Of a stretch of DNA of 64,000 nt, positions 45,006 to 53,334 are shown in pieces. A program made the position numbers and the translations under genes. The notes beneath the pieces were generated by a model that saw only the letters and a list, made by a program, of their open reading frames with translations, made no database searches and was not told the DNA's origin. The stretch is from positions 5,522,001 through 5,586,000 of the forward strand of contig NZ_CP117768.1 in the NCBI RefSeq assembly GCF_028623165.1, read 5' to 3'. This DNA comes from Nostoc sp. UHCC 0926 (lineage in GTDB: Bacteria; Cyanobacteriota; Cyanobacteriia; Cyanobacteriales; Nostocaceae). The first letter of the stretch is position 1. Each line of letters starts with the position of its first letter.

Positions 45006-45036
45006 AAGGGCAAGCTTAACGGGCGTGCCCTTTTTT
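45006..45036 (+). terminator. Rho-independent terminator after the SDR gene
   Basis: AAGGGCA and TGCCCTT pair around a 13-base loop and are followed by T6. It starts six bases after the SDR stop codon. Confidence 0.85.
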
Positions 45037-45419
45037 AGATAGGTAGTGTAAACCTGAACCAGATATGTTTTTATTAGCATCTGAAAGCATGAATGTTAAT
45101 CCTAGCTTCCGAAAGTAGCACGACTAGTTACTAATGTAACTGCTTTAACTGGTAACGGGAGAACTGCTATTAGAGTTGTAATTGCTAGTTTGGTGGCAAT
45201 TGCTGGTAAATATTTGATTGAGAACTTTAATAATTGATTTGCCGCAAATGCCACAAAGCTTACTCCTTATATCGTGGATTGGTATCATCAAGATATTGCT
45301 GCCTGTAGTTAGGCTTACTCTTAATCCTACGGAAAAGGGAGTTATATGATAATTAATTTATCTTAAAGTTCTAGTGAAATTACTGAAAATTTACAGAAAA
45401 GGAAATAATCTACATTATT
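45037..45419. other. Intergenic region with a possible remnant
   Basis: A start-less frame at about 45128-45235 encodes a hydrophobic segment (RTAIRVVIASLVAIAGKYLIENF) and may be the end of a vanished gene. AGAAAAGGAAATAAT before 45420 gives a ribosome site for the next gene. Confidence 0.35.
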
Positions 45420-46100
45420 ATGTCACTCAGTCGTAGCGACCTCGAAGCCGGAAATGAACAGGCAAGACTATTAGAAGCATCACACTCTGGAATAAAGCTA
45501 ACTACCCTGAGTGAAGATGAGTTACAGCGATCGCTTGATGAAACACTACAACAGCAACCAGTAAATTCTGATATCTGGATATTTGCCTACGGTTCGCTGA
45601 TTTGGAATCCCCTAATCACATATGTCGAGCGCCGTGCTGGGATGATTTATGGTTGGCATCGGCGCTTCTGTACATGGATGATCCTCGGTTATGGGACTCC
45701 AGAGAATCCCGGATTACTCTTAGGACTTGATCGGGGCGGTAGTTGTCGTGGTATTGCTTATCGAATTGCTGCTGCCGATGTACCATCCGAATTACTGCTG
45801 ATTTGGCGACGCGAGATGTTAGCTGGTGTCTACGTTGCTCGTTGGGTAAGGATGTTTCATGGTACGCAGGAATTCAAAGCGATCGCCTTCGTTGCCAATC
45901 GTCAACATCCCAGGTACGCTGATCATATACCATTCACAACCACTGTTGATAGTATTGCCACCGCATCTGGAAAATTGGGTGACTGCGCTGATTATCTCAT
46001 GAGAACTGTCGATGGATTAATCGCAGAAGGCATTAAAGATAGACAATTACTCTTATTACGCGAACAAGTGCTGGCAAAACAACAAGCGCTTTTAGCTTAG
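45420..46100 (+). CDS. ChaC-like gamma-glutamylcyclotransferase
   Basis: 226 residues. The family box WIFAYGSLIWNP (about residues 57-68) binds the glutamyl group, and RRFCTWMILGYGTPENPGLLLGLDRGGSCRGIAYRI follows as in ChaC. These enzymes cleave glutathione to 5-oxoproline and Cys-Gly in the cytosol. The catalytic Glu should be the one near REML-type helix in the second half, but I cannot place it with certainty. About 55 N-terminal residues before the box are longer than in E. coli ChaC's close relatives. Confidence 0.85.
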   Translation: MSLSRSDLEAGNEQARLLEASHSGIKLTTLSEDELQRSLDETLQQQPVNSDIWIFAYGSLIWNPLITYVERRAGMIYGWHRRFCTWMILGYGTPENPGLLLGLDRGGSCRGIAYRIAAADVPSELLLIWRREMLAGVYVARWVRMFHGTQEFKAIAFVANRQHPRYADHIPFTTTVDSIATASGKLGDCADYLMRTVDGLIAEGIKDRQLLLLREQVLAKQQALLA

Positions 46101-46124
46101 TGGCGGCTCTACTCAAACTACTAC

Positions 46125-46241
46125 TTTGCCCAAGCATACATTTTCCGGTAGAGTGTCCCTACAGTTTGCCAAAGATTGTGGACTATGACTTCTAACCAGG
46201 TGAACCAAGCAAGTTAGTAGATGAATCAGAGCAGTAATTTG
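46125..46241 (+). pseudogene. Remnant of the 3' end of a DUF29 gene
   Basis: The stretch is a diverged copy of 51284-51396, the last about 35 codons of the DUF29 gene. Most bases match (TTTTCCGGTAGAGTGTCCC, GTGAACCAAGCAAGTTA and others), but an in-frame stop has replaced the Tyr codon after GACTT. It begins abruptly after the ChaC gene with no 5' part. Confidence 0.8.
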
Positions 46242-46387
46242 ATACTGAATACGGATAGATAAACTTTATGTACGTGAGGGAGCGATGGCGTACCTGCCCG
46301 CCAACTCTTAGAGATGCTCAACGCGAAAGCTTGAATGAAGGCGATCAATTATTTTGGGCTTTATTGAAATTGAAGTGTTCTTATTGA

Positions 46388-47374
46388 TTAGATGCGTTTG
46401 CTCGAAACTGGAGGTAGAGTATGACGCTCAAAGAAATTCCAAATCATCTGAGTTGAGTCCAAACCCAGGTTGTTATTGAACTTGTTAACATTTTTATCAT
46501 TAGAAGTACCACCGTACCAAAGATGTCCCCCATTAACTACAGCCAATTCTAAAACCTCGGAACCAGCACTACAACCGGAGTAGGAATAGGTTTTAACTCT
46601 ATCGCTACTGCGAGGATTGTCAAGGGCAAATGCTACATCGTTTGCAGCATACGTGGGACATTGGTTATGATCTCGCCAAAAATTTACTACTTCCGGAATC
46701 GAAACGAGCGCTCCTTTTTGAGTTTTTTCGTCACCCTGATAATGTACAGATTGGTCGTTTGTGCCGTTAATCATCAACATTGACACAGGAAGAAGCGGTT
46801 GGCATGTTTGTTGAAGTCGCATTGGCAAAGAACCAGCAACAGAAGCAAAAGCAGCTATCTGATCAGATAGTTGACAAGTCAAAGCCTGAGTTAATATTCC
46901 ACCTTTAGAAAAGCCAGTAGCGTAGATTTTACGCTTATCAATATTCCTAACTTGCTGTAGGTGATTAATTAAATTCTTCACAAAAGAGATATCATCAATC
47001 TTCCTTTTGCCCTTTTTTCTCAGGCTCCATGTATGGTCAATTCCATCAGGATAAACTACAATAAACCCTTTTTGTTCTGCTAATTCATTAAACCCTGAGA
47101 CATCACTAATAGAGCGTCCGCTACCATCGTCCCCATGAAATACTAAAACTAATGGCATCGGACGGCTAGAAGAATAAGACTTGGGTGTATAAATATAGTA
47201 AGTACGCACAGAACCTTGCTCAGTTAATTCGCCATTACTAGCACCAAAAATAACTTTGGATTGCCGAGCAGTTATTTGCTGTGCTTGAATTGATTCGCAA
47301 GCTGTTACTAAACCAATTAACGTAAAAAAAATAAATACTCGCTTCAACAACTGAAAACTTAGATGAATATTCAC
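46388..47374 (-). CDS. Secreted alpha/beta-hydrolase of the PHB depolymerase / feruloyl esterase (LpqC) type
   Basis: 328 residues with a lipoprotein-type signal (LLKRVFIFFTLIGLVTAC, lipobox LVTAC, Cys about 26). Esterase domain: PLVLVFHGDDGSGRS (oxyanion region), nucleophile Ser in ATGFSKGGILTQAL, Asp in INGTNDQSVHY and His in NGGHLWYGG, so the triad is intact. Members cut polyester or feruloyl/acetyl ester bonds outside the cytoplasm. It stands alone between repeat-rich stretches. Confidence 0.82.
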   Translation of the reverse strand: MNIHLSFQLLKRVFIFFTLIGLVTACESIQAQQITARQSKVIFGASNGELTEQGSVRTYYIYTPKSYSSSRPMPLVLVFHGDDGSGRSISDVSGFNELAEQKGFIVVYPDGIDHTWSLRKKGKRKIDDISFVKNLINHLQQVRNIDKRKIYATGFSKGGILTQALTCQLSDQIAAFASVAGSLPMRLQQTCQPLLPVSMLMINGTNDQSVHYQGDEKTQKGALVSIPEVVNFWRDHNQCPTYAANDVAFALDNPRSSDRVKTYSYSGCSAGSEVLELAVVNGGHLWYGGTSNDKNVNKFNNNLGLDSTQMIWNFFERHTLPPVSSKRI

Positions 47375-47550
47375 GGTAAATAAATGGTAAAAGTATAAGT
47401 ATTTTGTTTTTCATGCTGTTATGAATAACAAAATACATCTATTCACTTACTGTTTACCTCATACAAATGGTTGAATAATCGCTCAATTACAACTAGTAAA
47501 ACTCTAACTACAGATAGTAAAACTCTAACTACAGATATAATCTAGTACTC

Positions 47551-48051
47551 ATGGGGGGTTGGGGTGGGTGCGACGCTCTCCCATTTTCCTCTCTCCGAGA
47601 CGCTCAACGCGTTTGCTTGAATCAAGGGCGGTACATTCTGGTGGTTGATCCCCCTGCTCACTGGAACCCTGACTATCCAGCTATTGATGAATTGCCAGCT
47701 ACTTTTGCCGTTCGCCCTCTAGTAATAATTCCGATTCAAGATCAAGTTGCCCTAGACCCCAATTACCACCTGAATATCTTTGATACTCAGGATTGGGAAC
47801 GCAAACATGGCAGGATTCCAAAAGGCTCTGTTGTGTTTGTTCGCTCTGATTGGTCTTCATCATGGCCAAACCCCGAATTAGCTACAAGAACTAAGTTTCC
47901 TGGGGTGAAGCTAGAAGCTTTGCAGTTTCTCCACCTTCAGCGTCAAATTCTTTTCCACGGACACGAACCCCTTGATACGCCTATGGCAGGCGGGTACGCG
48001 ATCGCACTGATATATTTTCTCTCTACGATCCGCTCAACGCGAAAGCTTTGA
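47551..48051 (+). pseudogene. Fragment of a cyclase-family (kynurenine formamidase-like, PF04199) gene
   Basis: The usable homology runs from VVDPPAHWNPDYPAIDELP through DWERKHGRIPKGSVVFVRSDWS to FHGHEPLDT, which corresponds to the middle and late part of the family. The N-terminal metal-binding HxGTHxD motif is missing: the first about 25 codons are encoded by a CTCTCTCCGAGACGCTCAACGCG repeat. The C-terminus after LDTPMAGG also runs into the same repeat class (CGATCCGCTCAACGCG). Both ends have been replaced, so it is very probably non-functional. Confidence 0.65.
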
Positions 48052-48084
48052 TGATCAGCGTAGCTTGCCGCACTTCGACCCAAC

Positions 48085-48245
48085 TCTACCAGAGGCTGCG
48101 CCCTAAGCGTAGCTATGCCGCAGGCTTTACGGCAAAGCTCAGGGCAACACAGGCTACTTCGACTCCTTTCGGCAACTCTTGGAGACGCTACGCGTAGCTT
48201 GCTTCCCCGTAGGGGTACGCTCAAGGCAAGCCGCTCAGTACAAGT
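48085..48245. repeat. Cluster of dispersed palindromic repeats
   Basis: Contains CTGCGCCCTAAGCGTAGC and TATGCCGCAGGCTTTACGG (also at 32940-32975), a CTCTTGGAGACGCTACGCGTAGC unit, CCCCGTAGGGGTACGCTC and a final CTCAGTACAAGT. Several short repeats have accumulated between the cyclase fragment and the next gene. Confidence 0.75.
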
Positions 48246-48322
48246 CAGTGACCACCGTAGGCATCGCTTAACATCTAAAATACTGCTGTGGTCAATACCT
48301 TAGAGAAAAGATTAGATTTAAC

Positions 48323-48874
48323 ATGAATGAAAGTTTAGCAGCCACATTAGGGGAATTACAAGCACAAATATATTGGTTACATGATGCCCAAAAGTTTGCC
48401 CAATTGGCATCAGCAGCAGCTACCATATATATGAAACTTGGTTATACTCAACAGCAGGCAGAAACGGCAGGTAAATTAATTAGTGAAGCTTATCAATTAT
48501 CTGATGATGCTGTTTTAGCCCAAGAAGCAGGTAATTTTGATAAAGAAATACAGTTTTATCATCAGGTTAAAGATAAATTAACCCAAGTAGAAACCATATT
48601 AGGTTATCAAACCAGCATTGCCATACATCAAATGAAATGGTGGATATATTTTCGTCACAGACAGAAACTACAAGCCTTGCTACATTTATTTTTACAAAAT
48701 GTTAAAGCAGTGGGATTGATTAACTTACTTACTGCTATTAAACTTACATCTTTTCTAATCGAGATAGGTAGAGTTCACAAATCGCGTGACAGAGAAACCA
48801 CCAAACATAACGCTATAAAATACTGGGCTGAATTATTGAAAATTAAACCACCACAATATCCTTATCTTGGTTAA
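48323..48874 (+). CDS. Hypothetical helical protein
   Basis: 183 residues. Almost all-helical: GELQAQIYWLHDAQKFAQLASAAATIYMKLGYTQQQAETAGKLI, then a helical, TPR-like middle and a basic C-terminus. No signal peptide; a hydrophobic patch KAVGLINLLTAIKLTSFLIEI lies near residue 132-152. I do not recognise a family. It sits in the repeat-rich island, yet the frame is clean and codon use looks normal. Confidence 0.5.
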   Translation: MNESLAATLGELQAQIYWLHDAQKFAQLASAAATIYMKLGYTQQQAETAGKLISEAYQLSDDAVLAQEAGNFDKEIQFYHQVKDKLTQVETILGYQTSIAIHQMKWWIYFRHRQKLQALLHLFLQNVKAVGLINLLTAIKLTSFLIEIGRVHKSRDRETTKHNAIKYWAELLKIKPPQYPYLG

Positions 48875-48954
48875 ATTGCTTATTTTTAGGCTTGCACTTG
48901 ATTGGTAAACTTTGATAAGCGATGCCTATGGTGGTAAACTACGCATCCTTAACT

Positions 48955-49055
48955 TTTTCTCTCTTGATTAAGGGGCGATGTCTGCGACGGGCTACGCCTA
49001 CGCTTGGTTTGCTCTCTACTAGACGCTCAATGCGTTCGCTTGAATGGGTGGGGCG
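48955..49055. repeat. Dispersed repeats upstream of the membrane protein's 3' end
   Basis: GCGACGGGCTACGCCTACGC (also found inside the giant membrane protein gene at about 23685) and TCTCTACTAGACGCTCAATGCG units, with one HIP1 octamer. No coding. Confidence 0.6.
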
Positions 49056-49067
49056 ATCGCATCTATT

Positions 49068-49760
49068 TCACGAATAAATGCTTATACTTTGTCTCGTTCT
49101 TTGGGAAAACTCCTCAGTTAAGAGCAAACTTACAGCCATGACAAATTCAGATGCACTACCTGCAAGTGTACCTACTGCTAAGGAGGGCAAAGCATTACCA
49201 ACAAGGGAAACCAATGTTCCCAAAAATAACCACGGCCATTTCAGTCGGAACCAAATACCAATGCCAATTAGTAGAACAAAGAGATTAACTACAATCGTGA
49301 TAATTGGCGGACCGCTCAAGTTGGCAACATGATAGCGCAGGATTCCCGCAAACTCTATTGAAACTAGTTCCAGCCCTATATAGTGGGTGGCAACATCTAT
49401 CGCTGTAAGTCCTAATGCAATTACCCAAGATAAAACCCGCACTACTCTATTAGCCCAACTAGCTCCGGCGCGGTGAGCAAGTTCAACACCAATCACAATG
49501 AATAGCGGTACAACCAAATAATGTAATAGAAAGCGCAGCATACTGAGAGTTTTCAAAAGCTCTCCTTCACCAATCAGACTTCCTATTGAAAGAATGAGAT
49601 TGTCATAGCTAATGCTCACTAGCACTATAGGCAATACAATCATTGCGAGGCTGGTTGATTGCTGCCACAAACGAATTGCCCAGCTTATTAACACCCATTC
49701 GAGCAAGGCAAGACTGAAATGTGTTACGGGATAAATTATTGACATAAGTAATGTATTCAC
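49068..49760 (-). CDS. Integral membrane protein of unknown function
   Basis: 230 residues with about six or seven membrane helices: roughly 4-28, 36-56, 75-97, 108-128, 150-172, 176-196 and 200-215. A conserved-looking feature is HRAGASWANRVVRVLSW in a cytoplasmic loop. I do not recognise the family. It is followed upstream by the small secreted protein gene on the same strand with a 127-bp gap. Confidence 0.6.
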   Translation of the reverse strand: MNTLLMSIIYPVTHFSLALLEWVLISWAIRLWQQSTSLAMIVLPIVLVSISYDNLILSIGSLIGEGELLKTLSMLRFLLHYLVVPLFIVIGVELAHRAGASWANRVVRVLSWVIALGLTAIDVATHYIGLELVSIEFAGILRYHVANLSGPPIITIVVNLFVLLIGIGIWFRLKWPWLFLGTLVSLVGNALPSLAVGTLAGSASEFVMAVSLLLTEEFSQRTRQSISIYS

Positions 49761-49887
49761 ATAGCAAAATGTATTCCAAGCACAAATACTGACTGCATAA
49801 GCCGATAAGGCTAATTTGTGCCTGGAATAAAAGTTAGAGCGACTTATTCACTAAACTTGTGGTTGTAATTATGGTTGAAACTGGTGT

Positions 49888-50343
49888 CTAAAAATCATCC
49901 GATAAAACCACTTTTAGCTTGGTGTTAAGTTTTGGTGCAAAACCACTTCCTTCAGCTACATAAGTAATCGCTCCTCCAGCTTCTAAAACAGCAGGCCCAC
50001 CACAGGCTTTAATTAAATCAACACCGTTCTTCACTTTAATATCTTGACAACCAAATTCAAGTCCATTTGGACCAGTAATTTTAATCTTATTAATTGTTCC
50101 AGTTTCACCAGCCGGTAAAAAAAGTTTAGCAGAGCGAATAACTGTTTTATCTGGCAAAGGAGTTGTTGTTGTGTCGATACTGAACTTTCCTTCAGTAATT
50201 GGCGCTTTTTCCGTGATAATTAAGGTAGCAAAGGTGCTTGGCGCTGCGATCGCCTCTGTAGAGAAACAGAAAACCAGAAATGATAGAGCAAATGCTAAAA
50301 TCTTGGTCAAGCGCATGGACTTTTTGAGTGAATTCATAATCAT
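49888..50343 (-). CDS. Small secreted protein of unknown function
   Basis: 151 residues with a clear Sec signal peptide (MRLTKILAFALSFLVFCFSTEAIA, cleavage near residue 34 after IAA). The mature part is beta-rich (ATLIITEKAPITEGKFSI, KLFLPAGETGTINKIKI) and ends VVLSDDF. Two or three cysteines (FGCQDIKV, KACGGPAV) could form a disulfide. An AGGTTCAAC precedes the first ATG; MNSL two codons later is an alternative start. No family recognised. Confidence 0.6.
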   Translation of the reverse strand: MIMNSLKKSMRLTKILAFALSFLVFCFSTEAIAAPSTFATLIITEKAPITEGKFSIDTTTTPLPDKTVIRSAKLFLPAGETGTINKIKITGPNGLEFGCQDIKVKNGVDLIKACGGPAVLEAGGAITYVAEGSGFAPKLNTKLKVVLSDDF

Positions 50344-50488
50344 TTTTTGTTGAACCTGTAATTTTTAATGCCAGCTAGAGGAAAGAAAGATTGCTTCCAT
50401 CGCTGTACTTAAAAGCTACGATATCAACTAAAAAATGTATCTAATAGTACCCTTGAGGGTACTATTATAGAAACTTGAGCAAAACTGA

Positions 50489-50812
50489 TCAAAGAATAGT
50501 TGCCTCTGGAATCGCACCCTGCATTCTCCCGAAAGCATCAATCAAATTCTGCAATTGTTGATCTGCTTTAAAAACTCCTAAACCGCGCACTGTAACTTTA
50601 CCAGGAGAATATACAAACCACGTCTTGAAATTCTCTGGTAAATTAGCCGCCAATAAATTCCAAGCGGGTTCTTCCATCGGTGTTTCTAAAACGACGTGCT
50701 GCTTGTTTTCTGGTTTAATCTGGCTAAATCCAAGTTTTTTCGGTAGCTGTTTGAGTTCCATGACTCGCAAAAATTGATTCGCTGACACTGGTAAATTACC
50801 ATAGCGATCGCT
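50489..50812 (-). pseudogene. Partial duplicate of the mfd 3' end (copy 1)
   Basis: The frame from 50788 to 50489 encodes the last about 100 residues of Mfd ([20 protein letters not shown] ... [13 protein letters not shown]), about 90 percent like 57783-58105. Homology ends exactly at the HIP1 octamer 50805-50812; the sequence beyond is unrelated to mfd. It lacks the helicase core and has no function as a repair factor. Whether the open frame is expressed is unknown; its first ATG was probably an internal codon change. Confidence 0.88.
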
Positions 50813-50886
50813 CTCAATAGTAGAATTAATAGAGTTTGAGACAGTTATACAATATAAAGCAAAGACGTTGAGGTTGAACTAACCTA

Positions 50887-51390
50887 ATGCGTGTACCTGA
50901 AACAAACCCAAAGATACCAATGCCTTCACCAAGCCTCTACGAAACTGATTTTTACGCTTGGACACAGGAACAAGCAACTTTACTTCGTGATCAGCAGTGG
51001 AGTCAGATTGATTTACAAAATCTGATTGAGGAGATTCAATCTTTGGGTAAACAGCAACGTCAAGAACTGCGAAACCGTCTGAGTGTGTTGATTGGACATT
51101 TACTAAAATGGGAGTACCAGTCAGGGCGGCGTAGTCGTAGCTGGTTAGCAACACTTCGGATTCAACGTTTAGATATTGCTGAACTGCTTGAAGACAATCC
51201 TAGCCTCAAGCCTTACCTTGAAGAAGCACTTTGCAAAGCCTACCTTAAAGGTGTCGAATTAGCTGTTGGAGAAACAGATTTGCCCAAGCGGACTTTTCCG
51301 GTAGAGTGTCCCTACAGTTTGGTAGAGATTGTGGACTATGATTTCTACCCCGGTGAACCAAGCAAGTTACTAGATGAATCAGAGCAGTAA
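50887..51390 (+). CDS. DUF29 family protein
   Basis: 167 residues. The DUF29 signature is plain: SLYETDFYAWTQEQATLLRDQQW, LIEEIQSLGKQQRQELRNRLSVLIGHLLKWEYQ and the PVECPYSLVEIVDYDFYPG end. MPSPSLYE at codon 12 is an alternative start. DUF29 genes are very abundant in cyanobacteria and often sit in toxin-antitoxin rich islands; their function is not established. Its 5' region (50805-50967) is duplicated at 51919-51998 plus 53165-53259, and a remnant of its 3' end is at 46125-46241. Confidence 0.82.
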   Translation: MRVPETNPKIPMPSPSLYETDFYAWTQEQATLLRDQQWSQIDLQNLIEEIQSLGKQQRQELRNRLSVLIGHLLKWEYQSGRRSRSWLATLRIQRLDIAELLEDNPSLKPYLEEALCKAYLKGVELAVGETDLPKRTFPVECPYSLVEIVDYDFYPGEPSKLLDESEQ

Positions 51391-51397
51391 TTTGAAA

Positions 51398-51607
51398 TTA
51401 AAGTAAATCTTCCTCAGATAGCTGGGCTATTTTCATCAAGGCTTTCAAGGTTCCAACTTTCAAGTCTTGATTGCGGTGAACAGGAATTGACAAGATTTTT
51501 TCTACTTCAAGGTTTTCATAAATATGATGACTGCCAGTAATTCTTTGCAAAACCCAACCTTTTTGCTCCACAATCTTACAAAGTTGCTTGCCGGAAATCG
51601 ATTTCAT
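51398..51607 (-). CDS. hicA: HicA-type toxin (mRNA interferase)
   Basis: 69 residues with the HicA/YcfA double-stranded-RNA-binding-like fold: SGKQLCKIVEQKGWVLQRITGSHHIYEN, in which the catalytic His lies in GSHHIY, then the basic end HRNQDLKVGTLKALMKIA. It cleaves mRNA when free. The start overlaps the hicB stop by 4 bp, in the order antitoxin then toxin. Complete. Confidence 0.88.
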   Translation of the reverse strand: MKSISGKQLCKIVEQKGWVLQRITGSHHIYENLEVEKILSIPVHRNQDLKVGTLKALMKIAQLSEEDLL

Positions 51608-51807
51608 ACAGCAATTTCGACAACTTGATCTGTTGACTCAATTGCATTACGACTGTTGGCAACTTCAAGCCAACCTTCAATAGCATCTTTTAAATTAGCC
51701 ATTACCTCTTCTATGGTATCTCCTTCGGTAATACAACCGGGAAGCGCGGGAACCTCTGCCCAAAAGCCGCCTTCTTCTGCTGGATGAATGATTGCTCTGA
51801 TTTTCAT
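51604..51807 (-). CDS. hicB: HicB-type antitoxin
   Basis: 67 residues: IRAIIHPAEEGGFWAEVPALPGCITEGDTIEEVMANLKDAIEGWLE is the HicB N-terminal partial RNase H-like fold that binds HicA. The usual C-terminal DNA-binding part is absent, as in many short HicB proteins. Overlaps hicA by 4 bp and precedes it, so the two are coupled. Confidence 0.88.
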   Translation of the reverse strand: MKIRAIIHPAEEGGFWAEVPALPGCITEGDTIEEVMANLKDAIEGWLEVANSRNAIESTDQVVEIAV

Positions 51808-51918
51808 AAACTTGTTGAGCTAGTTTGTCAGAATATGCTAATAACCATAACTGTTTGCTCTTAACTGTGGCTACTCAAATTAATGTTGATTGCTACGGTT
51901 CAAACAACAGGTGCTTTT

Positions 51919-51998
51919 GCGATCGCTCTCAATAGTAGAATTAGTAGAGTTTGAAACAGTTATACAATAAAGGCAAAGACGTTGAGGTTGAACTAACC
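51919..51998. repeat. Left half of a duplicated segment (copy of 50805-50884)
   Basis: From the HIP1 octamer at 51919 the sequence (TCTCAATAGTAGAATTAGTAG onward) repeats the leader of the DUF29 gene with a few differences. Homology begins exactly with the octamer. It is cut at 51998 by the IS insertion and continues at 53165. Confidence 0.9.
51990..51998. repeat. Left target-site duplication GAACTAACC
   Basis: Identical to 53165-53173 on the other side of the element; the unoccupied site reads once in the copy at about 50876-50884. Confidence 0.9.
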
Positions 51999-52071
51999 GG
52001 GAGCATCCCAGTTTTTTGCAAAGAGAACGAAAATCAGTCAGGATAAATAAAACGAGTGTATTTACCTAGCG

Positions 52072-53138
52072 ATGACCCCAGAACAAAAGCAAGCTCTTCA
52101 AGAACATATTCAAGCGATCGCTAAAATACTATATGAAGATACGCTACCAGAAAGACTAATAAGCCTTGCAGGAATTGAAGAGGCAGTGCGAAGTCAAATG
52201 CATAAGCATGTCATGCCAGAAGTAGGGGTTTTTTTATCGAAACGGTTACGGGCACAAGGGCAGGGTATCAACGACGACTAAAAAGTATTCTGGGAGAATT
52301 ACCAATCACAAGCAGGCAAGCGCTGCAATTGGAAGTCCCTTCCAGCAATCAACTGAGTCCATATCTGGAAATTTGCTGCCTACGCGTGAGTGCTAATGTC
52401 AGCGATGAAGATGCAGCAGCAGATATTGAGTATTTTACAGGCATACAAGTTTCCCGCAGTAGTCAACAGCGATTGGTGCATCGTCAAAACTTTGAGTTAC
52501 CGACGCAAGAAGACACGGTTGAAGAATTAAGCGTCGATGGTGGAAACATTCGTGTCCGCACTCCTGAAGGTGAAATATGTGCTTGGCTTGGCTATAAAGC
52601 CATTAGCTTACATGATAATGGAACCATTGGAACGTCTTTTCAAGATAATCAGGTTGTAATTGATTGGGTTAATCACCAACCACTAGCTAGCACACTCACT
52701 TGTATTGGTGATGGACATGACGGCATTTGGAATATAATTGACCAATTAGCACCTGATGTACAACGTCGAGAAGTACTGGATTGGTTCCATTTGATAGAAA
52801 ACCTCCACAAAGTTGGGGGTTCACAAAAACGCTTGAAACAAGCACAAACTTTACTATGGAAAGGTCAAGTTGAGGCTACTATTGCCCTATTCGCTGATTG
52901 TAAGGGTAAACAAGCACAAAATTTTTGCCGTTATCTCGATAAACATTGCGATCGCATTATCAACTACCAATACCATCAAGCTGAACAAATTTGTTCAATT
53001 GGTTCTGGTTCGGTTGAATCTGCCGTTAAACAGGTTGACCGTCGAACTAAGATTTCCGGCGCCCAGTGGAAGCGGGAAAATGTACCTCAAGTCCTTGCCC
53101 ATCGTTGTGCCTACCTTAATGGATTGTTGTCTGTTTGA
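52072..53138 (+). CDS. ISKra4-like transposase, made by -1 frameshifting
   Basis: The first frame (52072-52281, 69 residues, MTPEQKQALQEHIQAIAKIL) overlaps a second frame that is open from upstream of the shift to 53138. Joined at the run G-TTTTTTT-A (52228-52236) in the -1 direction, the protein reads FFIETVTGTRAGYQRRLKSILG and then the DDE core: VEELSVDGGNIRV, TCIGDGHDGIWNI (Asp), DWFHLIENLHK and GSGSVESAVKQVDRR. The heptamer T-TTT-TTA in the zero frame is a canonical slippery site. The product would be about 350 residues. The gene seems intact. A one-base deletion mimicking a shift is an alternative. Confidence 0.82.
52230..52236 (+). promoter_or_regulatory. Slippery heptamer T-TTT-TTA for -1 frameshift
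   Basis: Zero-frame codons GTT TTT TTA can re-pair one base back on TTT TTT. Downstream the -1 frame continues into the transposase core. Confidence 0.65.
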
Positions 53139-53164
53139 GCCACCTTAAAAAGTGAGATGCTCCC

Positions 53165-53173
53165 GAACTAACC
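53165..53173. repeat. Right target-site duplication GAACTAACC
   Basis: Directly follows the right end of the insertion sequence and matches 51990-51998 exactly. Confidence 0.9.
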
Positions 53174-53259
53174 TAATGCGTGTACCTGAAACAAACCCAA
53201 AGATACCAATGCCTTCACCAAGCCTCTACGAAACTGATTTTTACGCTTGGACACAGGAA
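53165..53259. repeat. Right half of the duplicated DUF29 leader
   Basis: The sequence matches 50876-50969 (including the first about 28 codons of the DUF29 gene) and stops at CACAGGAAC, where unrelated sequence begins. Together with 51919-51998 this restores the original 5' duplicate that the IS entered. Confidence 0.88.
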
Positions 53260-53334
53260 CTAGTCCGCCGCATCTTGTTCATTGGTAGGCAAGTTTTTTA
53301 GTTTGGCGATCGCTTGTTCAAGTAGCTCAGTCAT
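53260..53334 (-). pseudogene. N-terminal stub of an antitoxin-like gene
   Basis: The ATG at 53334 opens 24 codons, MTELLEQAIAKLKNLPTNEQ and DAAD, ending at a TAG formed at the duplication junction. The beginning is the common opening of small cyanobacterial antitoxin-like proteins (MTELLERAIAKL...). The remainder is missing, so it is a truncated gene. Confidence 0.6.

Larger units (their letters stand above)
51999..53164 (+). mobile_element. ISKra4-family-like insertion sequence, 1166 bp, with 9-bp target duplication
   Basis: The left end GGGAGCATCCCAG and the right end (CTGAGATGCTCCC-like: AGTGAGATGCTCCC) are inverted. The flanks carry a perfect 9-bp duplication GAACTAACC (51990-51998 and 53165-53173). 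The uninterrupted target is present in this same window at 50875-50890, so the ends and duplication are certain. It holds a two-frame transposase joined by a slippery site. The family call rests on the GGG ends, the two-frame gene and the transposase sequence. Confidence 0.9.
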
